From Pseudomonadota bacterium (GTDB taxonomy: Bacteria; Pseudomonadota; Gammaproteobacteria; Burkholderiales; Burkholderiaceae_B): a stretch of DNA of 64,000 nt. The notes beneath the pieces were generated by a model. That model did not search any database, had not been told where the DNA came from, and saw nothing but the letters and a program-made list of their open reading frames with translations. Location: positions 36,691 through 100,690 of the forward strand of contig JAFACG010000006.1 of the NCBI GenBank assembly GCA_023425645.1, read 5' to 3'. A program made the position numbers and the translations under genes. Positions 8,920-17,542 of the stretch are shown here, in pieces; position 1 is the stretch's first letter; every line of letters begins with the position of its first letter.

Positions 8920-10572
8920 ATGACTAAAAACAAAGATCAGGATTTGCCGGCGCCCTTTTACGCCATATGGCGCGGCCTGGGCCTGTGGAATCTGTATTTC
9001 ATTGCCAAGCTTTTCTTGTATTGGGCCGGGCTGCTCAATTTTCATGCTTTTTATAATTTGATTTTTGCCTGCGCGTTGCTGCTGCCGCTGCCGCCTTTGT
9101 GGCTGCATCGCCTGCGCCACTTGCTGGCGATTCCGGTGGGCGCGGCTCTTTTTTACTATGACACCTGGTTCCCGCCCATATCGCGCCTGCTGGCTCAGCC
9201 CGATGTCCTGAATTTTTCGACCGTTTACCTGCTGGAGCTGGCGCAGCGCTTCATCAACTGGGATCTGGTGGGCGCCGGCTTCGTGCTCCTGGTGGTCTAC
9301 CTGTTCCTTTCCCAATGGTTGCGCTTGACCATGTTCAGCATGGTGGCGCTGGTCGGGACCAGTCTGGCCGGCGTCATTTCCTTGCCGGCAAGCCTGTGGG
9401 GCACACAGCCGGCCGTGATGGCGCAGGGGCAGGCGGTGGCGCCGGCTGCGGGCATCGCGCAGCCGCCTGAGCCGGTCGCGGGCAAGCCGCTCAACGAACA
9501 GCTCAACCAGGCGTTGCAGGACTTTTATGCAGCGGAGAAAAAACGCGTGACCCAGTTTCCGGTGGAACTGGGTGATTCGGCGGCGTTTGATGTGCTGCTT
9601 CTGAATATCTGCTCCCTGTCCTGGTCGGATCTGGAAGCGAGCAATCTTCGCTCCCATCCCATTTTTCAGAAAATGGATGTGGTCTTCAATAATTTCAATT
9701 CGGCAACCTCGTACAGCGGTCCCGCCGTGCTGCGCCTGATGAGGGCCAGTTGCGGCCAGGAGTCCCACCATGATTTGTACGAGCCGGTGGATGACCAGTG
9801 CTATTTGTTCGAAAACCTCAAACGGCTTGGTTTTTCTCCGCAGACCGCTTTGAACCATAATGGGCAATTCCAGGGATTCATCGAGGAACTGACGGCCGGC
9901 GGGCGTTTTCCCGCACCATTCATTCCCAAAGATTCCAAGCGCCGCTGGTCCGCATTTGATGACTCTCCAATCTGGGATGACCGCGAGACCCTGCAGCAAT
10001 GGTGGCGTAACAGATTGGCTTCGGGTCAGAAGAACGCGGCGCTGCTCTACAACACCATTACCTTGCATGATGGAAATCGCGAAATCACGTCCACGGGCGG
10101 CAGCCGGTCTTCTCCTTTCCAGAACAGGGCTCAGGTGCTGCTCGACGAGCTGGACGCATTCATGGACGAACTGGAGTCCAGCGGTCGGCGCGTACTGGTG
10201 ATCCTGGTGCCCGAACATGGCGCCGCCTTGGTGGGCGACAAAATGCAGATCTCTGGCATGCGGGAAATTCCCGCGCCCTCCATCACCAATGTGCCGGTGG
10301 GCGTGCGTCTGATCGGCGGCAAGAAAACTCAGCAGCCTCGCCAAACGCTGCATATCGAGGAGCCAAGCAGTCACCTGGCGATTTCGGAGCTCTTGTCGCG
10401 TCTGCTGGCCGCGCATGCTTTCGAACAGGACACGGTGGACTGGGTAAGCCTGACCTCCGGGCTGCCGCAGACGCTGGCGGTGTCGGAGAACGAAGGCACG
10501 GTGCTCATGCCTTACCAAGGCGTGTCCTACGTCCGCATGGGCGGGCGCGACTGGATTCCTTACCCACGATAG
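8920..10572 (+). CDS. bcsG: BcsG, cellulose phosphoethanolamine transferase
   Basis: Inner-membrane enzyme of about 550 residues that transfers phosphoethanolamine from phospholipid to nascent cellulose on the periplasmic side. The first 160 residues hold several hydrophobic segments; the remainder is the alkaline-phosphatase-like catalytic domain. Residues matching the zinc site described for E. coli BcsG are C231 (NICSLSWSD), the nucleophile S266 (TSYSGPAVL) and E432-H433 (VPEHGAAL), with spacing equal to the E. coli enzyme within one residue. I chose the ATG at 8920, preceded by TGAGGAA, over an upstream GTG at 8878 that would overlap bcsF. Its presence implies that the cellulose made here is pEtN-modified. 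Confidence 0.92.
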   Translation: MTKNKDQDLPAPFYAIWRGLGLWNLYFIAKLFLYWAGLLNFHAFYNLIFACALLLPLPPLWLHRLRHLLAIPVGAALFYYDTWFPPISRLLAQPDVLNFSTVYLLELAQRFINWDLVGAGFVLLVVYLFLSQWLRLTMFSMVALVGTSLAGVISLPASLWGTQPAVMAQGQAVAPAAGIAQPPEPVAGKPLNEQLNQALQDFYAAEKKRVTQFPVELGDSAAFDVLLLNICSLSWSDLEASNLRSHPIFQKMDVVFNNFNSATSYSGPAVLRLMRASCGQESHHDLYEPVDDQCYLFENLKRLGFSPQTALNHNGQFQGFIEELTAGGRFPAPFIPKDSKRRWSAFDDSPIWDDRETLQQWWRNRLASGQKNAALLYNTITLHDGNREITSTGGSRSSPFQNRAQVLLDELDAFMDELESSGRRVLVILVPEHGAALVGDKMQISGMREIPAPSITNVPVGVRLIGGKKTQQPRQTLHIEEPSSHLAISELLSRLLAAHAFEQDTVDWVSLTSGLPQTLAVSENEGTVLMPYQGVSYVRMGGRDWIPYPR

Positions 10573-10580
10573 GGGCCGTC

Positions 10581-10775
10581 ATGCAAGAACGTTCCAAACT
10601 GGTATTGGCCGATGATGTGGTTTCGTTGCGGGAATTCCTGAAGTTGCGCTCCTTGCTCTACGTGGACGTGGTCGCGCGCGAAGAACACGAGAAGCTGCTG
10701 CAGCGCTGGCCCTTGATGGGCGAAATGCATCGCCTGGCGCAGCAGCGCGACCGCGATCCGGAGCTGCCATCATGA
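10581..10775 (+). CDS. bcsR: BcsR, small regulator of the cellulose synthase
   Basis: A 64-residue protein whose centre, LLQRWPLMGEMHRL, matches the LKRWPLLAEF signature of E. coli BcsR (YhjR, 62 residues). BcsR pairs with the MinD-like BcsQ to stabilise it and support complex assembly and c-di-GMP binding. It starts 8 nt after bcsG and its stop overlaps the bcsQ start by 4 nt (10772-10775), the same BcsR-BcsQ coupling seen in enterobacteria. It is short, so confidence comes from the motif plus position. Confidence 0.78.
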   Translation: MQERSKLVLADDVVSLREFLKLRSLLYVDVVAREEHEKLLQRWPLMGEMHRLAQQRDRDPELPS

Positions 10776-11491
10776 AACTCATGACGGTAGGGACCCTGCG
10801 TGGCGGAGCGGGCGCCACGACGGTGGCCGCCATGGCGGCGGAAGCCCTGGTCGGCCAGGGAGAGCGCGTGCTGCTGCTGGACGCATGCCCGGAAAACATG
10901 CTGCGGTTGTTCTTTCCCATTGCCTATGAAGCGCAGGACGGCTGGGCGCATGCGCCGCAGGCATGGACCGAGCAGGCCTTCGAGGTGCAGGAGCGGCTCG
11001 TGCTTTGTCCGTTCGGCCAACCCGCGGACGGCGCACAGGCTTTGAATGCGGATGCGGCGGTTGAATTCTGGATGCAATCCCTGCCACGGCTGGCGCCCGA
11101 GTTCGACTGGGTGATCGCCGACATCGGCGTCATCGGCCCGGGCAGCGCGTCATGGCGCAGGACCGCCTTTATGGATCTCATCGTGCTCAACCCCGATATC
11201 GGCACTCATGTGCGAATGGGGCAAAGTTCATTGCTTGCTCCGGAAAGCCGTTTGCTGATCAACCAGTTCGATCCGGCGCGCAAGCTCTCGGCCGACCTGG
11301 TGCTGGACTGGCGGGTGCGCTATGCGGACCAGTTGCTGCCGGTGTTCGTGCATCGGGACGAGGCGCTGCACGAGGCCTTGGCCAAGCGCATGACCATAGC
11401 GGACTATATGCCTCGCTCGGCGGCGGCATTGGACTTTTCGGCCCTGGCGGTCTGGGCGCTTGCGCAGCCAAGGCTCGAGCAGCCATGCTGA
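10772..11491 (+). CDS. bcsQ: BcsQ, MinD-like ATPase of the cellulose system
   Basis: SIMIBI-class ATPase of 239 residues, needed for localisation and assembly of the cellulose secretion complex. The P-loop near the start is TLRGGAGATT: it lacks the lysine pair of the canonical deviant Walker A (KGGxGKT), a feature also seen in E. coli BcsQ (RGGVGTTT), so it is family-typical and not a defect. The segment LLLDACPENMLRLFF also matches the BcsQ family. Its last 7 nt overlap the bcsA start, and it is coupled to bcsR upstream. Confidence 0.9.
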   Translation: MKLMTVGTLRGGAGATTVAAMAAEALVGQGERVLLLDACPENMLRLFFPIAYEAQDGWAHAPQAWTEQAFEVQERLVLCPFGQPADGAQALNADAAVEFWMQSLPRLAPEFDWVIADIGVIGPGSASWRRTAFMDLIVLNPDIGTHVRMGQSSLLAPESRLLINQFDPARKLSADLVLDWRVRYADQLLPVFVHRDEALHEALAKRMTIADYMPRSAAALDFSALAVWALAQPRLEQPC

Positions 11492-14103
11492 CCCGTCTTT
11501 TCCTCGCCCCTGCCGCCCAGGCCTACCTGGAACGGACCCGCGTCTACCTGCGCGAGGAGCGCGGCATGGGACGGCGAACCGCAGCCTGGTATTCGTTCTG
11601 GTTGGGCGTGTGCTTCATTTTCTTCAGACTGGAAGGCCCTGCCTGGCAGTCGCTGCGGCGCCGCTCGGCGCCCTGGTTCGAGCACCTGCGCAATCGTCCC
11701 TGGAGGTTTGCGGATCCGTTGCGCTATGTCTTGCAGGCGGGCTGGATGCTGCTGTTCATCTCGCCAGGCGAGCAGCGCGGCTGGCCTGCGGCCCGCAAGA
11801 TCCAGCGTTTCATGCAGGCGGCTCGCGTCAGGCTGCTGCGGCGCCGCCGTCGCTGGTTCGAGCATCTGGGACAGATGACTCTGCGCATGCGTCAGGACGG
11901 GTATGGCCGCTATGTGGCCGAGCACTATGCCGCGCTCGGGCGGGGCGCGCGCGGGCTCGTCCTGCTTCTGGCCGGGACGCTGGCCTGCGGCATGGCTCTG
12001 CTGCTGGTGACCCAGCCGTTTTCCTATTTTGCGCAGCTGATCTTCGTCATCTTGCTCTGGGGCACCGCCATGGTGGTGCGGCGCATGCCCAGTCAGCTCT
12101 CCACCCTGATGCTCATCGTCCTTTCCGTGACGGTGTCCAGCCGCTATATCTGGTGGCGCTATACGTCCACCTTGAATTGGAGCAGCAATCTGGATCTGGC
12201 CTTTGGCCTTGCCCTGCTGCTGGCTGAAACCTACTCCTGGATCGTGCTGCTGCTGGGTTATGCGCAGACGGCCTGGCCATTGCGGCGCCAGCCCGCATCC
12301 CTGCCCGAGGACCAGTCCCAATGGCCCACGGTGGACTTGATGATCCCCACCTACAACGAGGACCTCAGTGTCGTGAAACCCACGGTCTACGCCGCCTTGG
12401 GGATGGATTGGCCCAAGGACAAGCTGCGCATCCACATCCTGGACGACGGGCGTCGCGAGGCTTTCCGGGAATTCGCGCAGCAGGTGGGCGTGGGCTACAT
12501 CATCCGGCCCGACGGGCGTCATGCCAAGGCGGGCAACCTGAACCATGCCTTGCAATATACGGATGGCGATCTGGTGGCGATCTTCGATTGCGACCACATA
12601 CCGACGCGTTCGTTCCTGCAGCTGACCACAGGCTGGTTCCTGAAGGATCCCAAGCTGGCCTTGGTGCAGACGCCCCACCACTTCTTTTCACCCGATCCCT
12701 TCGAGCGCAACCTGGGGCATTTCGGCAAGCAGCCGAATGAAAACGCCTTGTTCTACGGTTTGCTGCAGGATGGCAACGACTTGTGGAACGCCGCCTTTTT
12801 CTGCGGTTCGTGCGCGGTGCTGCGCCGCTCGGCCATCGAGGACATCGGCGGGTTCGCGGTGGAAACCGTCACCGAGGACGCCCACACGGCCCTGCGGCTG
12901 CACCGCAAGGGCTACAACTCCGCGTACCTGCGCATCCCGCAGGCGGCCGGCTTGGCCACTGAAAGCCTGTCGGCCCATATCGGGCAGCGCATCCGCTGGG
13001 CGCGCGGCATGGTGCAGATCTTCCGCACGGACAATCCCTTGCTGGGCAAGGGCCTGAGCTTCTTCCAGCGCATCTGCTATCTGAACGCGATGCTGCATTT
13101 CCTGGCCGGCATACCGCGCATCATCTATCTGACGGCGCCGCTGGCCTTTCTCTGGTTCCATTCCTACATCGTCTACGCGCCGGCGGTGGCCATCTTGCTC
13201 AATGTCGTTCCGCACATGGTGCATGCCAACATCACGAACTCGCATATCCAGGGCTCGTACCGGCGCACGTTCTGGGGCGAGGTCTACGAGACCGTGCTGG
13301 CCTGGTACATCGCCCAGCCCACGACGGTGGCCCTGTTCGCGCCCAGCAAGGGCAAATTCAATGTGACCGCCAAGGGCGGCCTGGTCGAGCGCCAGTATTT
13401 CGACTGGACCATCTCCCATCCCTATGTGCTGCTGGCCCTGGCCAATGTGGTCGGCCTTGGTTTTGGCATCTGGCGACTGTTCACGGGCCCCTCGCATGAA
13501 ATCATCACTGTGCTGATCACGATGCTCTGGGTTTTCTACAACCTGATCATCCTGGGCGGGGCGGTGGCCGTGGCGGCGGAAGTGCGCCAGGTGAGGCAGA
13601 CCCATCGCGTGCCTGCCTCGCTGCCCGCTTTCGTGCAGAGTGAAGACGGCCATATCCTGCCGGCCGTGCTCACCGACTATTCTGAAGGCGGTGTGGGCCT
13701 GACGCTGGACGAGGCGCGCGGCTTGACGCACGGCCAGCGCATAACCCTGATTCTGGCTCGCGGCGAGAGGCGTTTCAGTTTCGCCGGCACGATCAGCCGC
13801 AGCCTGGGGCGCAATATCGGCATACAGTTCGACAGCCTCAGCCAGCAGGATCATATCGACCTGATCCAGTGCACGTTTGCACGCGCCGACTCCTGGCTTG
13901 CCTGGAGCGACCGGTTCCGCCTGGACCGGCCCTTGCGCAGTCTGCGCGACGTGGTGGTCCTTGGCTTCAGCGGCTACCAGCGCCTGGCCACGCACGCGCC
14001 ATTCCCGTTCAACGTGATGCTGCGCGAAAGCACGAACGCCCTGTCCTGGCTGATGTCCTTCGTGCCACGTCGCAATGTCGACGCACCCGTTTCCAAGTTT
14101 TGA
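11485..14103 (+). CDS. bcsA: Cellulose synthase catalytic subunit BcsA
   Basis: UDP-glucose-dependent processive glycosyltransferase of 872 residues, the same length as E. coli BcsA. It has N-terminal membrane helices, a GT2 catalytic domain with DLMIPTYNED, the metal-binding FDCDHIPTRSF, the base motif TVTEDAHTAL and QRIRW at 501-505, more membrane helices, and a C-terminal PilZ domain. The PilZ c-di-GMP residues are complete: R704-Q-T-H-R708 (RxxxR) and D731-Y-S-E-G-G (DxSxxG), so activation by c-di-GMP is expected. The ATG at 11485 overlaps the bcsQ stop by 7 nt. The frame stays open upstream to 11152, but that part lies inside bcsQ and is not counted. Confidence 0.97.
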   Translation: MLTRLFLAPAAQAYLERTRVYLREERGMGRRTAAWYSFWLGVCFIFFRLEGPAWQSLRRRSAPWFEHLRNRPWRFADPLRYVLQAGWMLLFISPGEQRGWPAARKIQRFMQAARVRLLRRRRRWFEHLGQMTLRMRQDGYGRYVAEHYAALGRGARGLVLLLAGTLACGMALLLVTQPFSYFAQLIFVILLWGTAMVVRRMPSQLSTLMLIVLSVTVSSRYIWWRYTSTLNWSSNLDLAFGLALLLAETYSWIVLLLGYAQTAWPLRRQPASLPEDQSQWPTVDLMIPTYNEDLSVVKPTVYAALGMDWPKDKLRIHILDDGRREAFREFAQQVGVGYIIRPDGRHAKAGNLNHALQYTDGDLVAIFDCDHIPTRSFLQLTTGWFLKDPKLALVQTPHHFFSPDPFERNLGHFGKQPNENALFYGLLQDGNDLWNAAFFCGSCAVLRRSAIEDIGGFAVETVTEDAHTALRLHRKGYNSAYLRIPQAAGLATESLSAHIGQRIRWARGMVQIFRTDNPLLGKGLSFFQRICYLNAMLHFLAGIPRIIYLTAPLAFLWFHSYIVYAPAVAILLNVVPHMVHANITNSHIQGSYRRTFWGEVYETVLAWYIAQPTTVALFAPSKGKFNVTAKGGLVERQYFDWTISHPYVLLALANVVGLGFGIWRLFTGPSHEIITVLITMLWVFYNLIILGGAVAVAAEVRQVRQTHRVPASLPAFVQSEDGHILPAVLTDYSEGGVGLTLDEARGLTHGQRITLILARGERRFSFAGTISRSLGRNIGIQFDSLSQQDHIDLIQCTFARADSWLAWSDRFRLDRPLRSLRDVVVLGFSGYQRLATHAPFPFNVMLRESTNALSWLMSFVPRRNVDAPVSKF

Positions 14104-14124
14104 GTGACCGTAACTTTTTGCCTT

Positions 14125-16437
14125 ATGAAAAAAATGATGAAATTCCTGTTTGCGGCACTTGGCATGGCGTCCAGCGCCCTGGCCTTTTCGCAAGAAAACA
14201 CCCCGGCGGGCCTGACGGCGCCGGCCGGGATCGTGGAGCCGCCGGCCAGCAGCGCCGCGCAGGAGCAGAATGACGCGCCGCGGACCGTGCGCACGGAGCT
14301 GAGCCTGAGGCGGCTGGCCAACGGCGACGTGGCGGTGCTCAACGGCCTGCAGAATGTGCAGACGCTGGAGTTCACCCTGCGCAAGGACCAGGTGGTGACC
14401 CAGGCCTACCTGGACCTGGCCTTTACGCCGTCTCCAGCCTTGCTGAGCAAGCTCTCGCACATCAGGGTGTACCTGAACGAGGAGATGATGGGTGTCGTGC
14501 TGGTGGACGAAACCGCCCCGGGAACCGTCCAGTCGCACCGTGTCGGACTGGATCCGCTCTACCTGACCAGCTTCAACCGCCTGCGGCTCGAATTCGTCGG
14601 GCATTACACCAATATTTGTGAAGATCTGGCTCACACGTCGCTGTGGCTGGACCTCAGCCAGAAGACGCGCGTGGTCCTCGATCAGCAAGCCCTTCCGGTC
14701 GTGAACGACCTGGCGTTCTTTCCGGAGCCATTTCTGGACCTGGGCGACATGAATGGCCAATCCATTCCGTTCATGTTCCAGCAATTGCCCGATGCGCCCA
14801 CTTTGCAGGCCGCCTCGGTGCTGTCCTCCTTTCTGGGCAGTCGGGCCGCGTGGCGCGTCCTGGAGTTTCCGACCCTGATCAACAGCCTGCCCGCGCAGGG
14901 TCATGCGGTGGTCTTTGCCGACAATGACCATCGCCCCGACATCCTCAAGGATTATCCCAAGGTCGATGCTCCCACCGTGGAACTGATCAGCGTTCCCGAC
15001 AATCCGACCCGGAAACTGCTGCTGGTGCTGGGGCGAGACAGTGCGGACCTGCTGACGGCGGCTCAGGCGCTGGCCCTGGGCAACCCCTTGTTCCGCGGCC
15101 AGAGCGTCACCATCAAGGATGCGGTAAGCCTGCAGGCGCGCAAGCCTTACGACGCTCCCAACTGGACGCCGACGGATCGGCCTGTCCGTTTTTCGGAGCT
15201 GGTCGAGTATCCGGGGCAGCTGGAAGTGTCGGGCCTGAGGCCCGCGCCCATCACCTTGCGCCTGAACCTGCCGCCCGACCTGTTCGTCTGGCGCAACAAC
15301 GGCATTCCCATGCAGGTGCGCTATCGCTATACGCCCCCGGCTTCGGTGGATGAGTCGCGGTTGAGCCTGAGCCTGAACAACCGCTTCGTGGACAGTTATC
15401 TGCTCAATCCCCAGGGCGGCACCCGGGCCTTGAGCGACATGCGCCTGCCTTTGCTCAGCAATGATTCGACCGCCACGCAGGAGAATCTCTTGATTCCGGC
15501 CCTGAAGATCGGGGCGCACAATCAATTGCGGTTTGATTTTTCCTTTGCCGCGCTGGTGGGCAGTTCGCAGCCGGACCGTTGCCAGACCATCCTGCCGGTG
15601 GACACGCGGGCCGCCGTCGACGAGAACTCCCACATCGATTTTTCGGGTTATCGGCATTACCTGGAAATGCCGAATCTGCAGGCTTTCGCCATGAGCGGCT
15701 TTCCATTCAGCAAGATGGCCGACCTGTCTGAAACCCTGGTCGTGCTCCCGGCCAAGCTCAACAAAGAGAGCGTCTCGACCGTCCTGGAGTTGATGGGCCA
15801 TATCGGCGCGCAGGTGGGCTATCCCGCCGTCAAGGTGCGCCTGAGCCAAGACCTGAATGCGGCGGCCGCCCAGGACGCCGATGTGATCTGGATCGGAGAG
15901 ATGCCGGAGGCGGCGCGCCTCAGCCCTAACGCCAATCTCTTGTTGCAGGAGGCTGGAGACAGTGTGAAGCAGCCCCGGCAGTCCGGATTGCGCGTCAGCG
16001 ACAGCCTGCGACATACCGAGTTCTCCGAGCGTCCCGAGCTGGACGCGGTGACGCGAGTGGACGTGAAGGCGCTGGCTCCGCTGGCGGCGGTGGTCGGCAT
16101 GCAATCGAGCGCATACCCTCAGCGCAGCTGGGTGGGCCTGCTGGCTTCCACGCCGGAGGATTACGCCTTGCTGCGTACGGCCTTTCGCGACGAAGGCCGC
16201 CGGGACGCCATCCAGGGCTCCGTGGCCCTCATCCGGGATTCGGGCGTCGTGAGCGAAGCGGTGGGGCCGCGTTATTTCGTCGGTCAACTGCATTGGTGGC
16301 AATTGGTATGGTTCCACCTGTCCGACAAACCGCTGCTGCTGGCCGCCGTGGCGGCGCTGACGGTGGTGCTGATCGCGCTCATGCTGTGGCTGGCCTTGCG
16401 GGCAGTGGCTCGCCGGCGGTTGAGCAAAGATGCTTAA
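14125..16437 (+). CDS. bcsB: Cellulose synthase periplasmic subunit BcsB
   Basis: Periplasmic partner of BcsA, about 770 residues. It begins with a Sec signal peptide (MKKMMKFLFAALGMASSALA), continues with carbohydrate-binding and flavodoxin-like BcsB modules (for example LRLEFVGHYTNICEDLAH), and ends with one transmembrane helix (LLLAAVAALTVVLIALML) that anchors it beside BcsA. The first in-frame start is a GTG at 14104 directly after the bcsA stop, but the ATG at 14125 gives a clean signal peptide, so I use it. Its stop region overlaps bcsZ by 8 nt. Confidence 0.95.
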   Translation: MKKMMKFLFAALGMASSALAFSQENTPAGLTAPAGIVEPPASSAAQEQNDAPRTVRTELSLRRLANGDVAVLNGLQNVQTLEFTLRKDQVVTQAYLDLAFTPSPALLSKLSHIRVYLNEEMMGVVLVDETAPGTVQSHRVGLDPLYLTSFNRLRLEFVGHYTNICEDLAHTSLWLDLSQKTRVVLDQQALPVVNDLAFFPEPFLDLGDMNGQSIPFMFQQLPDAPTLQAASVLSSFLGSRAAWRVLEFPTLINSLPAQGHAVVFADNDHRPDILKDYPKVDAPTVELISVPDNPTRKLLLVLGRDSADLLTAAQALALGNPLFRGQSVTIKDAVSLQARKPYDAPNWTPTDRPVRFSELVEYPGQLEVSGLRPAPITLRLNLPPDLFVWRNNGIPMQVRYRYTPPASVDESRLSLSLNNRFVDSYLLNPQGGTRALSDMRLPLLSNDSTATQENLLIPALKIGAHNQLRFDFSFAALVGSSQPDRCQTILPVDTRAAVDENSHIDFSGYRHYLEMPNLQAFAMSGFPFSKMADLSETLVVLPAKLNKESVSTVLELMGHIGAQVGYPAVKVRLSQDLNAAAAQDADVIWIGEMPEAARLSPNANLLLQEAGDSVKQPRQSGLRVSDSLRHTEFSERPELDAVTRVDVKALAPLAAVVGMQSSAYPQRSWVGLLASTPEDYALLRTAFRDEGRRDAIQGSVALIRDSGVVSEAVGPRYFVGQLHWWQLVWFHLSDKPLLLAAVAALTVVLIALMLWLALRAVARRRLSKDA

Positions 16438-17542
16438 GCGCCTGCTTGCGGCATTGTTGCTGCTGGCGGCCGGGCCGCCGGCCTCGGCCGATACCTGCCA
16501 GCCGTCCGCCTTCGAAGCGCGCTGGCAGTATTTCAGCCAGCACCTGATCACGGACGAGGGCAGGGTGGTGGATTATTCGGACCAGAGGCAGATCACCACA
16601 TCCGAAGGGCAGAGCTATGCAATGTTGTTTGCCTTGCTGGCCGGCGATCAGCCCATGTTTCGCCGCTTGCTCGCCTGGACCCGGGACAATCTGGCCCAGG
16701 GAGACCTGGGCGCGCATCTGCCGGCCTGGCTCTGGGGCAGGCAGCCCGAGGGCGCCTGGGGCGTGCTGGATGCGAATTCAGCCTCGGATTCCAATGCCTG
16801 GATTGCTTATGCGCTGCTTGAGGCTGGCCGTTTGTGGAAGCAGCGCGAGTACACGGTGGCGGGGCATCTGCTGCTGCAGCGCATGGGCAAGGAAGAGGTG
16901 GCGGATCTGCCCGGCTTCGGGGCCATGCTGCTGCCGGGTCGGCAAGGTTTCGTGCATGAAGACCAATGGCGCTTGAATCCAAGCTACCTGCCGCCCATGG
17001 TGATGGAGCGTTTCGCGCAGGAAGCCAGCCAGCCGTGGGCGCAGGTTCTGGAAGGGACGCGTCGTCTTCTGGTCGAGTCCGCTCCCCGGGCCGTGTCGCC
17101 GGACTGGGTGGATTGGGACGGGCAGGGGCGTCGTCTCGTCAGCCGTGACGGAAAAGACGCCCAAAGCAGCTATGACGCCATCCGCGTCTATCTATGGGTG
17201 GGAATGATGCCCGCGGGCATGACGGGCGCGGTGGAATTGAAGGCGCACTTCGCCCCCATCGGGCAATGGATAGGTGCCGACGGGCGTTTTCCCGAGCGCA
17301 TCGACAGCCGCGACGGGACGGCGCTTGGCGTCGGGCCGGCCGCTTTTTCCGCCGCCTTGCTGCCTTTGTTCGCCGATGGCGATAAAGCCAGGGCCTTGCG
17401 CACGAGGGCGGCGGGGGTGCCGATGGAGCGAGACAACTATTACAGCCAGGTGCTGAGCCTTTTTTCCGCTGGGTGGGACGCCGGCTTGCTGCGATTCGAC
17501 CCTCATGGTTTCCTTGATTCACAACAGTCGCCATGCCTTTGA
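16430..17542 (+). CDS. bcsZ: BcsZ, periplasmic endo-1,4-beta-glucanase (GH8)
   Basis: Glycoside hydrolase family 8 cellulase of 370 residues that trims cellulose in the periplasm and is required for normal export. A Sec signal peptide (MLKRLLAALLLLAAGPPASA) precedes the catalytic domain. Catalytic residues match E. coli BcsZ E55 and D243: E59 in TTSEGQSYAM and D249 in SYDAIRVYLWVGM. It overlaps bcsB by 8 nt and bcsC by 10 nt, the conserved B-Z-C order. Confidence 0.95.
   Translation: MLKRLLAALLLLAAGPPASADTCQPSAFEARWQYFSQHLITDEGRVVDYSDQRQITTSEGQSYAMLFALLAGDQPMFRRLLAWTRDNLAQGDLGAHLPAWLWGRQPEGAWGVLDANSASDSNAWIAYALLEAGRLWKQREYTVAGHLLLQRMGKEEVADLPGFGAMLLPGRQGFVHEDQWRLNPSYLPPMVMERFAQEASQPWAQVLEGTRRLLVESAPRAVSPDWVDWDGQGRRLVSRDGKDAQSSYDAIRVYLWVGMMPAGMTGAVELKAHFAPIGQWIGADGRFPERIDSRDGTALGVGPAAFSAALLPLFADGDKARALRTRAAGVPMERDNYYSQVLSLFSAGWDAGLLRFDPHGFLDSQQSPCL

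Noticed and set aside
12688..16551. 1287-codon open frame on the minus strand opposite bcsA, bcsB and bcsZ
   Set aside because: Low-complexity His/Gln/Arg-rich translation typical of antisense frames in GC-rich genes; the plus strand encodes clear cellulose proteins with catalytic motifs.
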